28,676 nt of DNA, taken from NCBI GenBank assembly GCA_035762665.1, contig DASTNZ010000158.1, positions 1-28,676 of the forward strand, written 5' to 3'. This document shows, in pieces, positions 1 through 7,457 of the stretch. Position 1 is the first letter of the stretch; each line of letters starts with the position of its first letter. Position numbers and translations under genes: made by a program. The DNA is from JASLBX01 sp035762665 (GTDB lineage Bacteria; Actinomycetota; Actinomycetes; Jiangellales; Jiangellaceae). The notes below the pieces were generated by a model. The model had not been told where the DNA came from, searched no databases, and worked only from the letters and a program-made list of their open reading frames with translations.

Positions 1-168
1 CGCCGCGAGGTCCAGGCGGACATTCGCCGCAAGGTCGAGATCGGCAGCTACCAAGGCATCCGGCACCGCCGCGGCCTCCCGGTCCGTGGTCAGCGCACGC
101 ACACGAATGCCCGCACCCGCAAGGGCCCGAAGAAGACCGTCGCCGGCAAAAAGAAGGCCGGCAAGTAA
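1..168 (+). CDS. rpsM: 30S ribosomal protein S13 (uS13), C-terminal part
   Basis: The first 55 codons of the window are open from base 1 and end at TAA 166-168. They encode the basic C-terminal tail of uS13: the stretch IGSYQGIRHRRGLPVRGQRT followed by TNARTRKGPKK is the family signature that contacts the 16S rRNA head and the P-site tRNA. The N-terminal half lies before the window. rpsK follows after 37 bp, the usual order in the actinobacterial ribosomal-protein cluster, so the two are almost certainly cotranscribed. The lysine-rich extreme C-terminus (KKTVAGKKKAGK) is normal for actinobacterial S13. Confidence 0.97.
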   Translation, partial: RREVQADIRRKVEIGSYQGIRHRRGLPVRGQRTHTNARTRKGPKKTVAGKKKAGK

Positions 169-205
169 GCCGCGCTGAACACGTACACGAGGAGTACCGC
201 AGACT

Positions 206-607
206 ATGCCACCAGCCAGGGGTCGCCAGACCGGAAAGGTCCGGCGCAAGGAGAAGAAGAACGTCGCTCACGGCGTCGCGCACATCAAGAGCACGTTCAA
301 CAACACAATCGTCTCGATCACCGACCCGCAGGGGAACGTGATTTCGTGGGCCAGTGCGGGCCAGGTCGGGTTCAAGGGCTCCCGGAAGTCCACCCCGTAC
401 GCAGCGCAGATGGCTGCCGAGGCCGCCGCACGCCGGGCACAGGAGCACGGCATGCGCAAGGTCGACGTCTTCGTCAAGGGTCCGGGTTCGGGTCGGGAGA
501 CCGCGATCCGCTCGCTACAGGCCGTCGGCCTCGAGGTGGGCTCGATCCAGGACGTGACGCCACAGGCGCACAACGGCTGCCGTCCGCCGAAGCGCCGCCG
601 CGTGTGA
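206..607 (+). CDS. rpsK: 30S ribosomal protein S11 (uS11)
   Basis: This 133-residue protein is full length for uS11, a small-subunit platform protein that binds 16S rRNA near the Shine-Dalgarno/anti-Shine-Dalgarno helix. Family landmarks are HIKSTFNNTIVSITD near residues 26-40, SAGQVGFKGSRKSTPYAAQ around 50-68, VKGPGSGRETAIR around 90-102 and the basic C-terminus NGCRPPKRRRV. The ATG at 206 is preceded by GAGGAG at 189-194, which fixes the start. It lies 37 bp after rpsM and 42 bp before rpsD, with no terminator between them. Confidence 0.98.
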   Translation: MPPARGRQTGKVRRKEKKNVAHGVAHIKSTFNNTIVSITDPQGNVISWASAGQVGFKGSRKSTPYAAQMAAEAAARRAQEHGMRKVDVFVKGPGSGRETAIRSLQAVGLEVGSIQDVTPQAHNGCRPPKRRRV

Positions 608-649
608 TCCCCGCCGCCCACCAGAGCTTGAAGTAGGAGACGTTCAACC

Positions 650-1255
650 ATGGCCCGTTACACCGGTCCTATTACCAAGAAGTCGCGCCGGCTCGGCGTC
701 GATCTTGTCGGGGGCGACAAATCGTACGAGCGGCGTCCATACCCGCCTGGCGAGCACGGCCGTGGCCGCCAGAAGGAGAGCGAGTACCGAACCCAGCTGC
801 ACGAGAAGCAGAAGGCTCGGTACACCTACGGCGTGCTGGAAAAGCAGTTCCGCCGCTACTACGAAGAGGCCAACAAGACCAAGGGAAAGACCGGCGAGGC
901 GCTGCTGCAGATCCTGGAGTCGCGGCTCGACAACGTCGTGTACCGGGCCGGGTTCGCACGCACCCGCCGGCACGCGCGCCAGCTCGTTGTGCACGGTCAC
1001 TTCCTGATCAACGGCCGCAAGGTCAATGTTCCGTCGTACCGGGTGACGCCGCACGACATCATCGAGGTTCGGCCGAAGTCGAGGGACACGACGCCGTTCC
1101 TGATCGCACGCGAGACGCACGGCGAGCGTCCAGTTCCGGCGTGGCTGGAGGTCATTCCCGGCGACATGCGGATCCTGGTCCACCAGCTTCCGAGCCGCCA
1201 GCAGATCGATACCCCAGTCCAGGAGCAGCTCATCGTCGAGCTCTACTCGAAGTAA
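650..1255 (+). CDS. rpsD: 30S ribosomal protein S4 (uS4), cysteine-free form
   Basis: This 201-residue uS4 is a primary 16S rRNA-binding protein that starts small-subunit assembly. The N-terminus MARYTGPITKKSRRLG and the S4 RNA-binding domain (LESRLDNVVYRAGFARTRRHARQLV, about residues 87-111) are clear. The protein has no cysteine, so it lacks the N-terminal zinc-binding knuckle. It is the zinc-independent C-minus form; many actinobacteria have both forms or only this one. The start at ATG 650 has AGGAG at 635-639. Having rpsD between rpsK and rpoA matches the mycobacterial cluster; in streptomycetes rpsD lies elsewhere. Confidence 0.98.
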   Translation: MARYTGPITKKSRRLGVDLVGGDKSYERRPYPPGEHGRGRQKESEYRTQLHEKQKARYTYGVLEKQFRRYYEEANKTKGKTGEALLQILESRLDNVVYRAGFARTRRHARQLVVHGHFLINGRKVNVPSYRVTPHDIIEVRPKSRDTTPFLIARETHGERPVPAWLEVIPGDMRILVHQLPSRQQIDTPVQEQLIVELYSK

Positions 1256-1259
1256 CCCC

Positions 1260-1353
1260 CGCGGGGCAGCCGCCCCGCGTACCCGGGCGTGGATCGCGCT
1301 AGGTGCGCAACCCACGGCCGGATAACAGAACCAAGTGACGGGACGCCGTCCCG
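1260..1353 (+). promoter_or_regulatory. rpsD-rpoA leader with two GC-rich hairpins
   Basis: The 150-bp gap between rpsD and rpoA contains two perfect stem-loops: an 8-bp stem (1260-1267 with 1272-1279, 4-nt loop) and a 6-bp stem (1339-1344 with 1348-1353, 3-nt loop). Neither is followed by a T-run, so a classical intrinsic terminator is not supported. Partial termination, mRNA processing or an rpoA leader structure are all possible. A TATAGC hexamer at about 1374-1379 could be the -10 of an internal rpoA promoter, but no convincing -35 is seen. Confidence 0.4.
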
Positions 1354-1405
1354 CCACCCTCGTCGCGACAGTCATATAGCGGGCGTCGCGGGAAGGAACA
1401 GCACC

Positions 1406-2419
1406 GTGCTCATTACACAGCGACCCACCATCACCGAGGAGACCGTCAACGACACCCGGTCGCGGTTCGTCATCGATCCGCTCGAGCCGGGCTTCGGGTA
1501 CACCCTCGGCAACTCGATGCGCCGCACCCTGCTCTCGTCGATCCCCGGCGCGGCCATCACCTCGATCCGGATCGACGGCGTGCTGCACGAGTTCAGCACC
1601 ATCCCAGGAGTCAAGGAGGACGTAACCGACGTCATCCTGAATCTCAAGGAACTGGTCGTTTCTTCTGAGCACGACGAGCCGGTCGTCATGTACCTGCGCA
1701 AGCAAGGCCCCGGCGAGGTCACCGCGGCTGACATCGCGCCGCCGGCCGGGGTCGAGGTGCACAACCCCGAGCTGCACATCGCCACCCTGAACGGCAAGGG
1801 CAAGCTCGAGATGGAGCTGACCGTCGAGCGCGGTCGCGGCTACGTCTCCGCCGCCCAGAACAAGCAGCAGGACGCTGAGATCGGCCGGATCCCGGTCGAC
1901 TCCATCTACTCGCCGGTGCTCAAGGTCACCTACAAGGTCGAGGCGACCCGGGTCGAGGGCCGTACCGACTTCGACAAGCTCATCGTCGATGTCGAGACCA
2001 AGCCGTCCACCCGTCCGCGCGACGCGATGGCCTCGGCAGGCACCACTCTGGTCGAGCTGTTCGGCCTCGCCCGCGAGCTGAATGTCGAGGCCGAGGGTAT
2101 CGAGATCGGCCCGTCGCCCGTCGACGCCCAGTTGGCCGCCGACATGGCGCTGCCGATCGAGGACCTGCAGCTGACCGTCCGGTCGTACAACTGCCTCAAG
2201 CGTGAGGGCATCCACTCCGTGGGGGAGCTGATCTCGCGCAGCGAGGCCGACCTGCTCGACATCCGCAACTTCGGCCAGAAGTCGATCGACGAAGTCAAAG
2301 CCAAGCTGGCCACGATGGGCCTAACCCTCAAGGATGGCGCTCCCGGCTTCGACCCGGCGGCCGCGGTGGACAGCTACGGCGACGACGACCAGTCCTTCGC
2401 TGAGGACGAGCAGTACTAA
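1406..2419 (+). CDS. rpoA: DNA-directed RNA polymerase alpha subunit
   Basis: This 337-residue alpha subunit forms the dimer on which beta and beta' assemble. The N-terminal domain is recognised by RSRFVIDPLEPGFGYTLGNS, RRTLLSSIPGAA and GVLHEFSTIPGVKEDVTD. The C-terminal domain, which binds UP elements and activators, spans about residues 250-315 (EDLQLTVRSYNCLKREGI, then DLLDIRNFGQKSIDEVKAKL). The frame is open upstream to 1289, but GTG 1406 is the likely start: it gives the standard actinobacterial N-terminus MLITQRPTITEE and has GGAAGGA at 1391-1397. The acidic C-terminal tail is typical of the phylum. rplQ follows after 90 bp. Confidence 0.98.
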   Translation: MLITQRPTITEETVNDTRSRFVIDPLEPGFGYTLGNSMRRTLLSSIPGAAITSIRIDGVLHEFSTIPGVKEDVTDVILNLKELVVSSEHDEPVVMYLRKQGPGEVTAADIAPPAGVEVHNPELHIATLNGKGKLEMELTVERGRGYVSAAQNKQQDAEIGRIPVDSIYSPVLKVTYKVEATRVEGRTDFDKLIVDVETKPSTRPRDAMASAGTTLVELFGLARELNVEAEGIEIGPSPVDAQLAADMALPIEDLQLTVRSYNCLKREGIHSVGELISRSEADLLDIRNFGQKSIDEVKAKLATMGLTLKDGAPGFDPAAAVDSYGDDDQSFAEDEQY

Positions 2420-2434
2420 GAATGATCACGTTAG

Positions 2435-2483
2435 GAGGGCGTCCGGCCCGCTGGACAGTCCTGGCAACGGCCGGAACGCCCTC
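2435..2483 (+). promoter_or_regulatory. Long stem-loop between rpoA and rplQ
   Basis: Bases 2435-2448 pair with 2469-2483 to form a 14-bp stem interrupted only by one bulged A on the 3' side; the loop is 20 nt. The stem ends about 12 nt before the rplQ ribosome-binding site (GAGGAG 2495-2500). There is no T-tract. The size and position suggest an RNA element (leader, attenuator or processing site) in the alpha operon mRNA acting on rplQ rather than a terminator. The function is inferred. Confidence 0.5.
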
Positions 2484-2509
2484 GTAACGAAGACGAGGAG
2501 ATCGAGACA

Positions 2510-3118
2510 ATGCCCACCCCGACCAAGGGCCCCCGGCTGGGAGGCTCGCCGGCACACCAGCGGGCGATGCTGGCGAACCTCGCCACGTCGCTGTTCGAGC
2601 ACGGCCGGATCACCACGACCGAGGCTCGCGCTCGACGGCTGCGCCCGGTGGCCGAGCGGCTGATCACCAAGGCCAAGCGAGGTGACCTGCACGCCCGCCG
2701 GCAGGTGACGCGCACGATCCGGGACAAGGAGATCGTGCACGTACTGTTCACCGAGATCGGCCCGCGGTACGAGAATCGCAACGGCGGCTACACCCGGATC
2801 GTGAAGATCGGCCCGCGAAAGGGTGACAACGCGCCGATGGCCGTCATCGAACTCGTCGAGCCTCTTGCCGAGCAGGCCGTGGCTGAGGCTGAAGCCGCCA
2901 CTCGCCGCGCCGCGAAGAAGTCCGCACCGGCGAAGAAGGCTGCACCGGCGGCCGAGTCGGCAAAGTCCGCCGAAACCGCAGAAGCATCTGACGCCGCCGA
3001 AGACACGCCGGCCGAGCCCGAGGCAACTGCCGACCAGTCCGCTGAGCCTGAGGCTGCTGCCGCCGAGGAGACTGCAGGCGACGAGGCCGCCTCCGACAAC
3101 GAGGCCGACAAGGCCTGA
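2510..3118 (+). CDS. rplQ: 50S ribosomal protein L17 (bL17) with long acidic tail
   Basis: bL17 sits near the peptide exit of the large subunit. Residues 1 to about 120 form the conserved domain (GPRLGGSPAHQRAMLANLATSL at about 5-26, then ARRLRPVAERLITKAK, and IGPRKGDNAPMAVIELV at the end). From about residue 125 to 202 there is a low-complexity tail rich in Ala, Glu, Lys and Pro, longer than in most bacterial L17 proteins but of a kind seen in other actinobacteria. The ATG at 2510 has GAGGAG at 2495-2500. A perfect hairpin follows before truA. Confidence 0.97.
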   Translation: MPTPTKGPRLGGSPAHQRAMLANLATSLFEHGRITTTEARARRLRPVAERLITKAKRGDLHARRQVTRTIRDKEIVHVLFTEIGPRYENRNGGYTRIVKIGPRKGDNAPMAVIELVEPLAEQAVAEAEAATRRAAKKSAPAKKAAPAAESAKSAETAEASDAAEDTPAEPEATADQSAEPEAAAAEETAGDEAASDNEADKA

Positions 3119-3135
3119 CACGAACCCGCTCCCGT

Positions 3136-3182
3136 GATCATCGGCACTTTCCGGCTGGATAGGCCGGAAAGTGCCGATGATC
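3136..3182. repeat. 20-bp perfect inverted repeat between rplQ and truA
   Basis: Bases 3136-3155 are the exact reverse complement of 3163-3182, with a 7-nt loop at 3156-3162. In RNA this is a 20-bp hairpin placed 17 nt after the rplQ stop, so it could end the ribosomal-protein transcript, although no T-run follows. The outer end reads GATCATCGGC, resembling the CGCCGATCATG end of the larger palindrome at 19418-19522. They may belong to one family of extragenic palindromes, which is inference. Confidence 0.8.
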
Positions 3183-3205
3183 GTGGTTTGGGGGAGGTCG
3201 TGCGT

Positions 3206-4048
3206 GTGCGGTTGTCCGTCGCGTACGACGGCACCGAGTTCTCCGGTTGGGCCGCGCAGCCTGGCCGCCGGACCGTCCAAGTCGTGCTGGAGGCAGCCCT
3301 TGGGACGGTCTTGCGCATCGATCCCCCCACCTTGACCGCGGCCGGACGTACCGACGCTGGCGTCCATGCGCGCGGGCAGGTGTGCCACGCCGACATTCCC
3401 GACAGGGCATGGCGGGCGGCACCGGGACGATCCGGCCACCTCCTGCCAGGTGAAGCGCTCGTCCGCCGGCTCGCTGGGGTCCTGCCGCCCGACGTTCGGG
3501 TGTCTTCGGCCGAGCCGGCGCCACCAGGGTTCGACGCGCGCTTCTCCGCTACCTGGCGGCGTTATGCGTATCGGGTGGCCGACTCTCCGGCGGGGGCCGA
3601 TCCGCTGCGCCGCTCGTTCGTAGTGTGGCACCCACGCACCCTGGACATGGCCGCCATGAATGCGGCCGCCGCCGGCTTGCTGGGTGAGCACGACTTCGCC
3701 GCATTCTGCCGCTCACGAGAGGGTGCGACGACGATCCGGAATCTCACGACGCTGCATTGGGACCGTGCCGAGCATGGGCTCGCAGTCGCGACAGTGCAGG
3801 CCGACGCGTTCTGCCACAACCAGGTGCGAGCCATGGTCGGGGCGCTGCTGACCGTCGGGGAGGGCCGGCGCCCCATCGATTGGCCGGCACAGGTTCTCGC
3901 CGCGGGCGTCCGCGACCCGGCCGTACCGGTGGTCCCTCCGCACGGGCTGACCCTGGAAGAGGTCGGTTATCCTCCAGCGGCGCAGATGGCAGCCCGGGCC
4001 GCTGAGGCCCGCCGACTCCGCGTACCACCGGCCGGCCCGCCTGCCTGA
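3206..4048 (+). CDS. truA: tRNA pseudouridine(38-40) synthase TruA
   Basis: TruA isomerises uridines 38-40 in the tRNA anticodon arm to pseudouridine. The protein has the N-terminal LSVAYDGTEFSGWAAQPG, the catalytic motif GRTDAGVHARGQV with nucleophile Asp50, and the C-terminal FCHNQVRAMVGALL motif. The frame is open upstream to 3134, but that would translate through the hairpin at 3136-3182. GTG 3206 has GGGGAGG at 3191-3197 with good spacing; GTG 3200 is the alternative. Predicted length is 280 residues. It is the last gene of the ribosomal cluster, as in other actinobacteria. Confidence 0.95.
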   Translation: MRLSVAYDGTEFSGWAAQPGRRTVQVVLEAALGTVLRIDPPTLTAAGRTDAGVHARGQVCHADIPDRAWRAAPGRSGHLLPGEALVRRLAGVLPPDVRVSSAEPAPPGFDARFSATWRRYAYRVADSPAGADPLRRSFVVWHPRTLDMAAMNAAAAGLLGEHDFAAFCRSREGATTIRNLTTLHWDRAEHGLAVATVQADAFCHNQVRAMVGALLTVGEGRRPIDWPAQVLAAGVRDPAVPVVPPHGLTLEEVGYPPAAQMAARAAEARRLRVPPAGPPA

Positions 4049-4216
4049 TCGATCGAGCTCGGTGGCGACGGTCTCGTTCGCGGCATAGGGCACTTTTGCG
4101 GTACGGATGAATGCTGATGGATGACGACCTCATCACGTACCGGCCATGTACATGTCACTCCTGGGGCCATAGAGTCGCCCTGTTGTCCGATACAACTCGG
4201 GGGGTGGAGGAGAGCG

Positions 4217-6061
4217 ATGTCGCTCATTAACTCAGTTCGCCGCCGCACGGTCACCGGCACCATTGCCGCAGCCGTGCTGGTGGTTCCACTGGCCATCACG
4301 AGCACGGTCGCGGCGCAGGGTGCGCCGTCCGACCAGCCGGCCTTCACATTAACGATCCTGCACAACAACGACGGCGAGTCCCGGCTGACAGGTGCGCCGG
4401 GTCAGCCTGATTTCGGCGGTGTCGCCAGGTTCGCGACGCTCGTAGACGACCTTCAGGACGAGGCGACAACCGGAAAGCCGCCGGCCGGCCAGTCGGCGCG
4501 CCGCGGCGTGGTCCTGCTCTCGTCCGGTGACAACTTCCTCGCCGGTCCGGAGTTCCAGGCCAGCCTGGACAAGGGCGTTCCGTTCTATGACTCGATGGCG
4601 CTGAGCCGGATCGGCTACGACGCCATGGCCATCGGAAACCACGAGTTCGACTTCGGCCCTGATGTGCTCGCTGACTTCATCGAGAGCTTCGGCGCCGACC
4701 GGCCCCCGTTCGTGTCCGCCAACCTCGACGTCAGTGACGAGCCACGGCTGGCAGCTCTCACCGACGACGGCACCATCGTGGCGAGCACGGTGGTCCGCGA
4801 GCGTGGCGAGCGGATCGGTGTTGTGGGCGCCACAACGCCGCTGCTGCGGGCAATTTCCAGCCCGCGGAACGTCAAGGTGCTCGAGGACGTGTCCGGGCTG
4901 GTTCAGGACCAGGTTGACGCGCTGACGGCGACTGGCGTCGACAAGATCATCCTGATCAGTCACCTGCAGAACATCAACGAGGACCTGGCGTTGGTGCCGC
5001 AGCTGAGCGACGTCGACGTGGCCATCGCCGGTGGCGGTGACGAGTTGCTTGCCAACGACGGAGACCTGCTGGTGCCCGGCGACGTGCGCGCCATCGACTC
5101 GGCGACCGGCAAGCCGCTGACCTACCCGATCTTCGCGACCAACGCGGACGGCGCCGACGTGCCGATCGTCACGACCGCTGGCGACTACAAGTACGTCGGG
5201 CGGCTGGTAGTCAACTTCGACCGAGACGGCAACGTCCTGGACACCGACGAGTCCAGCGGGCCGGTGCGTGTCTCGGGCGTGGCACCGGACGCCGTGGAGC
5301 CGGACGCCTGGATCCAGGCGAACGTCGTGGAGCCGGTCAAGCAGTTCATCGCGGACCTGGCCGAGAACGTGATCGCCCAGTCGGAGGTGGCCCTCGAGGG
5401 CCGGCGTGATCCCGGTGTTCGCACCGAGGAGACGAACCTCGGGAATCTGGTGGCGGACGCTCTCCGCGACGCCGGCACCGACAACGCTGCCGCCTTCGGG
5501 GTGACACCTCCGGATGTCGCAATCCAGAACGGCGGTGGCATCCGCAATAACTCCCTGATCCCCGCAGGCCCCATCACCGAGCTCGACACGTTCGCGATCG
5601 CGCCGTTCCCGAACTTCGTCTCGGTCGTGCCGGACGTGCCGCGGTCGCAGTTCAAGGAGATCGTGGAGAATCTCGTGTCGCGCGCACCGCTCGCTGATGG
5701 CCGGTTCGGTCAGGTCAGTGGATTCCGGTTCACGTACAACACCACTGGAACCGCCCAGGTAGTCACCGACGACGGGGTCGTGCTCGTTCCGGGTACCCGT
5801 GTCCAGTCGATCGTCCTCGACGACGGGACGGTGATTGTCGAGAACGGAAATGTGGTCGATGGCCCGGCCATCGCTGTGGCCACGAACGACTTCAGCGCAC
5901 GAGGTGGCGACCAGTACCCGTTCCGGGGGCTGCCGTTCACGACGGTCGGCGTCACGTACCAACAGGCGCTTCTCCAGTACATCGTCGAGGATCTGGGCGG
6001 GCTCATTACCGCTGCGGACTACCCAGAGGGCGGCGAAGGGCGGATCATCGCCCTGAACTGA
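4217..6061 (+). CDS. Secreted bifunctional metallophosphatase/5'-nucleotidase
   Basis: This 614-residue exported protein belongs to the UshA/5'-nucleotidase family, which removes phosphate from extracellular nucleotides or related esters. A Sec-type signal peptide covers about residues 1-34 (RRR, then a hydrophobic core, then TVAAQG). The calcineurin-like domain has LTILHNNDGES (Asp52), LSSGDNF (Asp105), AIGNHEFDFG (Asn141, His142) and ISHLQ (His249). The 5_nucleotid_C domain follows, with TNLGNLVADALRDAG and QNGGGIRNN. Two metal-ligand motifs differ from UshA: NDGES replaces ND.H, and GGGDEL (272-277) replaces the GH.H/Q motif. No LPXTG or C-terminal anchor is visible, so release from the cell is likely. 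The ATG at 4217 has GGAGGAG at 4206-4212. Confidence 0.9.
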   Translation: MSLINSVRRRTVTGTIAAAVLVVPLAITSTVAAQGAPSDQPAFTLTILHNNDGESRLTGAPGQPDFGGVARFATLVDDLQDEATTGKPPAGQSARRGVVLLSSGDNFLAGPEFQASLDKGVPFYDSMALSRIGYDAMAIGNHEFDFGPDVLADFIESFGADRPPFVSANLDVSDEPRLAALTDDGTIVASTVVRERGERIGVVGATTPLLRAISSPRNVKVLEDVSGLVQDQVDALTATGVDKIILISHLQNINEDLALVPQLSDVDVAIAGGGDELLANDGDLLVPGDVRAIDSATGKPLTYPIFATNADGADVPIVTTAGDYKYVGRLVVNFDRDGNVLDTDESSGPVRVSGVAPDAVEPDAWIQANVVEPVKQFIADLAENVIAQSEVALEGRRDPGVRTEETNLGNLVADALRDAGTDNAAAFGVTPPDVAIQNGGGIRNNSLIPAGPITELDTFAIAPFPNFVSVVPDVPRSQFKEIVENLVSRAPLADGRFGQVSGFRFTYNTTGTAQVVTDDGVVLVPGTRVQSIVLDDGTVIVENGNVVDGPAIAVATNDFSARGGDQYPFRGLPFTTVGVTYQQALLQYIVEDLGGLITAADYPEGGEGRIIALN

Positions 6062-6097
6062 TCGGCTGATCCGTCCCGCTGCGCGAGTCGGTCGGGC

Positions 6098-6110
6098 TAC
6101 CGTCGGGTAG
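6098..6110 (+). promoter_or_regulatory. Leaderless promoter -10 of the alpha/beta hydrolase
   Basis: TACCGT at 6098-6103 lies 7 nt before GTG 6111, with no purine-rich ribosome-binding site between. This matches an actinobacterial TANNNT -10 element whose transcript would begin at or next to the start codon. Confidence 0.45.
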
Positions 6111-6746
6111 GTGGAGGAACGACATATCCCGACACCACTCGGCGAAGCCCGGCTGCTCGTCGATGCGGCCCGCGACCCGCAGGCGACGCTGGTGCTCGGT
6201 CACGGGGCTGGTGGTGGTGCGCACGCGCGCGACCTCGCCGCCCTCGCGGCCGAGCTACCGGCTGCCGGGATCACGGTCATCAGGCTGGAGCATCCCTGGC
6301 GTGTTGCCGGTGGCCGGGTGGCACCGCGCCCTGCGCTGCTCGACCAGGGGTGGCTCGCGGCCCTGCCCAACATCGACGTGGCCGGGCCGCTCGTCTTGGG
6401 CGGGCGGAGCTCCGGTGCGCGGGTCGCCTGCCGCACCGCCGTCCAGCTCGATGCTGCGGGCGTTGTCTGCCTGGCCTTCCCGCTGCACCCGCCCGGTCGC
6501 CCAGAACGCTCGCGGTTCGACGAACTCGTGCGATCGGGCGCCCCCACGCTTGTGGTGCAGGGTGAGCGCGACTCGTTCGGGCGTCCTGACGAGTTCGAAC
6601 CAGGGCCATACGAGCTGGTGGTCGTCCCACACGCAGATCACGGGATGGCGGTTCCCAAATCCCATGGCCAGGCGGCCACGCTGAAATTCGTCGTGGTGGC
6701 GGTCACGGCGTGGTTCGGGAATGCGCTGGGCGTGGCGCTGCGTTGA
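6111..6746 (+). CDS. Alpha/beta hydrolase (TEX30/dienelactone-hydrolase-like)
   Basis: This 211-residue cytoplasmic protein resembles the small KANL3/TEX30-type alpha/beta hydrolases. An oxyanion-loop motif LGHGAGGGAHARDL lies at about residues 29-42. The nucleophile elbow GGRSSGARVA gives Ser100, and the other triad members are probably Asp154 (QGERDSFG) and His177 (HADHGM). The substrate is unknown; this family includes broad esterases and proteins without known activity. The GTG start at 6111 has a -10-like TACCGT 7 nt upstream, suggesting a leaderless mRNA. The 3' end of the gene carries the candidate sigma-R promoter of sigR. Confidence 0.8.
   Translation: MEERHIPTPLGEARLLVDAARDPQATLVLGHGAGGGAHARDLAALAAELPAAGITVIRLEHPWRVAGGRVAPRPALLDQGWLAALPNIDVAGPLVLGGRSSGARVACRTAVQLDAAGVVCLAFPLHPPGRPERSRFDELVRSGAPTLVVQGERDSFGRPDEFEPGPYELVVVPHADHGMAVPKSHGQAATLKFVVVAVTAWFGNALGVALR
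6717..6744 (+). promoter_or_regulatory. Candidate sigma-R-dependent promoter of sigR
   Basis: GGGAAT at 6717-6722 is followed after 19 nt by GTT at 6742-6744. Known sigma-R promoters in Streptomyces have GGAAT and GTT about 18 nt apart. The transcript would start near 6750-6753, exactly at an in-frame GTG (6753) that extends SigR by 35 residues. The spacing is one base longer than the consensus. Confidence 0.55.
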
Positions 6747-6843
6747 CCAGCCGTGAGCAGTTCTGCTTCCGCATGCCTAGAGCCGACCCGGGCCAATTCG
6801 TCTCATTGGGCGGAGTGGGTGCCGGGCATGGAACCATCGCAGA

Positions 6844-6857
6844 TAGCATCGCCAGCG
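6844..6857 (+). promoter_or_regulatory. Candidate leaderless promoter for short SigR
   Basis: TAGCAT at 6844-6849 lies 8 nt before ATG 6858, and no Shine-Dalgarno sequence is present. This could be a basal promoter giving a leaderless mRNA for the normal-length SigR. Confidence 0.4.
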
Positions 6858-7457
6858 ATGACACAACAGCAGGAGAGTACTGAGGAGCGGACGGCGCGCT
6901 TCGAGCGCGACGCCCTGCCCTACCTCGACCAGCTGTACTCGGCTGCCCTACGAATGACCCGCAACGCGGCGGACGCCGAAGATCTGGTTCAGGAGACGTT
7001 CGCCAAGGCGTTCGGTTCGTTCCACCAGTTCAAGGAGGGGACGAACCTCAAGGCCTGGTTGTACCGGATCCTGACCAACACCTTCATCAACTCGTACCGC
7101 AAGAGGCAGCGCGAACCCCAGCAGAGCGCCGCTGAAGACGTCGAGGACTGGCAGATGGCACGCGCCGAGGCCCACACCTCGAGCGGCCTGCAGTCCGCGG
7201 AGGCCCAGGCGTTGGCACACTTGCCTGACGCCGACGTCAAGGAGGCGCTGCAGCAGATCCCGGAGGAGTTCCGGATCGCTGTGTACCTCGCCGACGTCGA
7301 AGGCTTCCCATACAAGGAAATCGCCGACATCATGGGCACACCGATCGGTACCGTCATGTCGCGGCTGCACCGCGGCCGGCGCCAGCTTCGTGGCCTTTTG
7401 GAGGATTACGCCCGCGAGCGCGGGCTCGTACCAGCCGTGGCGAAGGAGGCCAGCTGA
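6858..7457 (+). CDS. sigR: Thiol-oxidative-stress sigma factor SigR (SigH family)
   Basis: This ECF sigma factor directs transcription of thioredoxin, mycothiol and proteostasis genes during disulfide stress. Region 2 is FERDALPYLDQLYSAALRMT, AEDLVQETFAKAF and LKAWLYRILTNTFINSYRK; region 4 is IPEEFRIAVYLADVEGFPYK, ADIMGTPIGTVMSR and LHRGRRQLR. The short form from ATG 6858 has 199 residues. The same frame is open to GTG 6753, which adds 35 residues and lies at the predicted start of a sigma-R-type promoter; Streptomyces makes a comparable unstable longer isoform, sigma-R'. The stop overlaps the rsrA start by one base (TGATG), so the two are translationally coupled. Confidence 0.95.
   Translation: MTQQQESTEERTARFERDALPYLDQLYSAALRMTRNAADAEDLVQETFAKAFGSFHQFKEGTNLKAWLYRILTNTFINSYRKRQREPQQSAAEDVEDWQMARAEAHTSSGLQSAEAQALAHLPDADVKEALQQIPEEFRIAVYLADVEGFPYKEIADIMGTPIGTVMSRLHRGRRQLRGLLEDYARERGLVPAVAKEAS

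Noticed and set aside
644..2215. Long open frame antisense to rpsD and rpoA
   Set aside because: High-G+C coding DNA gives long antisense frames; the translated protein is low in recognisable motifs and rpsD/rpoA on the plus strand are certain.
4349..5962. Long open frame antisense to the 5'-nucleotidase gene
   Set aside because: Shadow of third-position G+C bias; no domain or start signal, and the sense gene is well supported.
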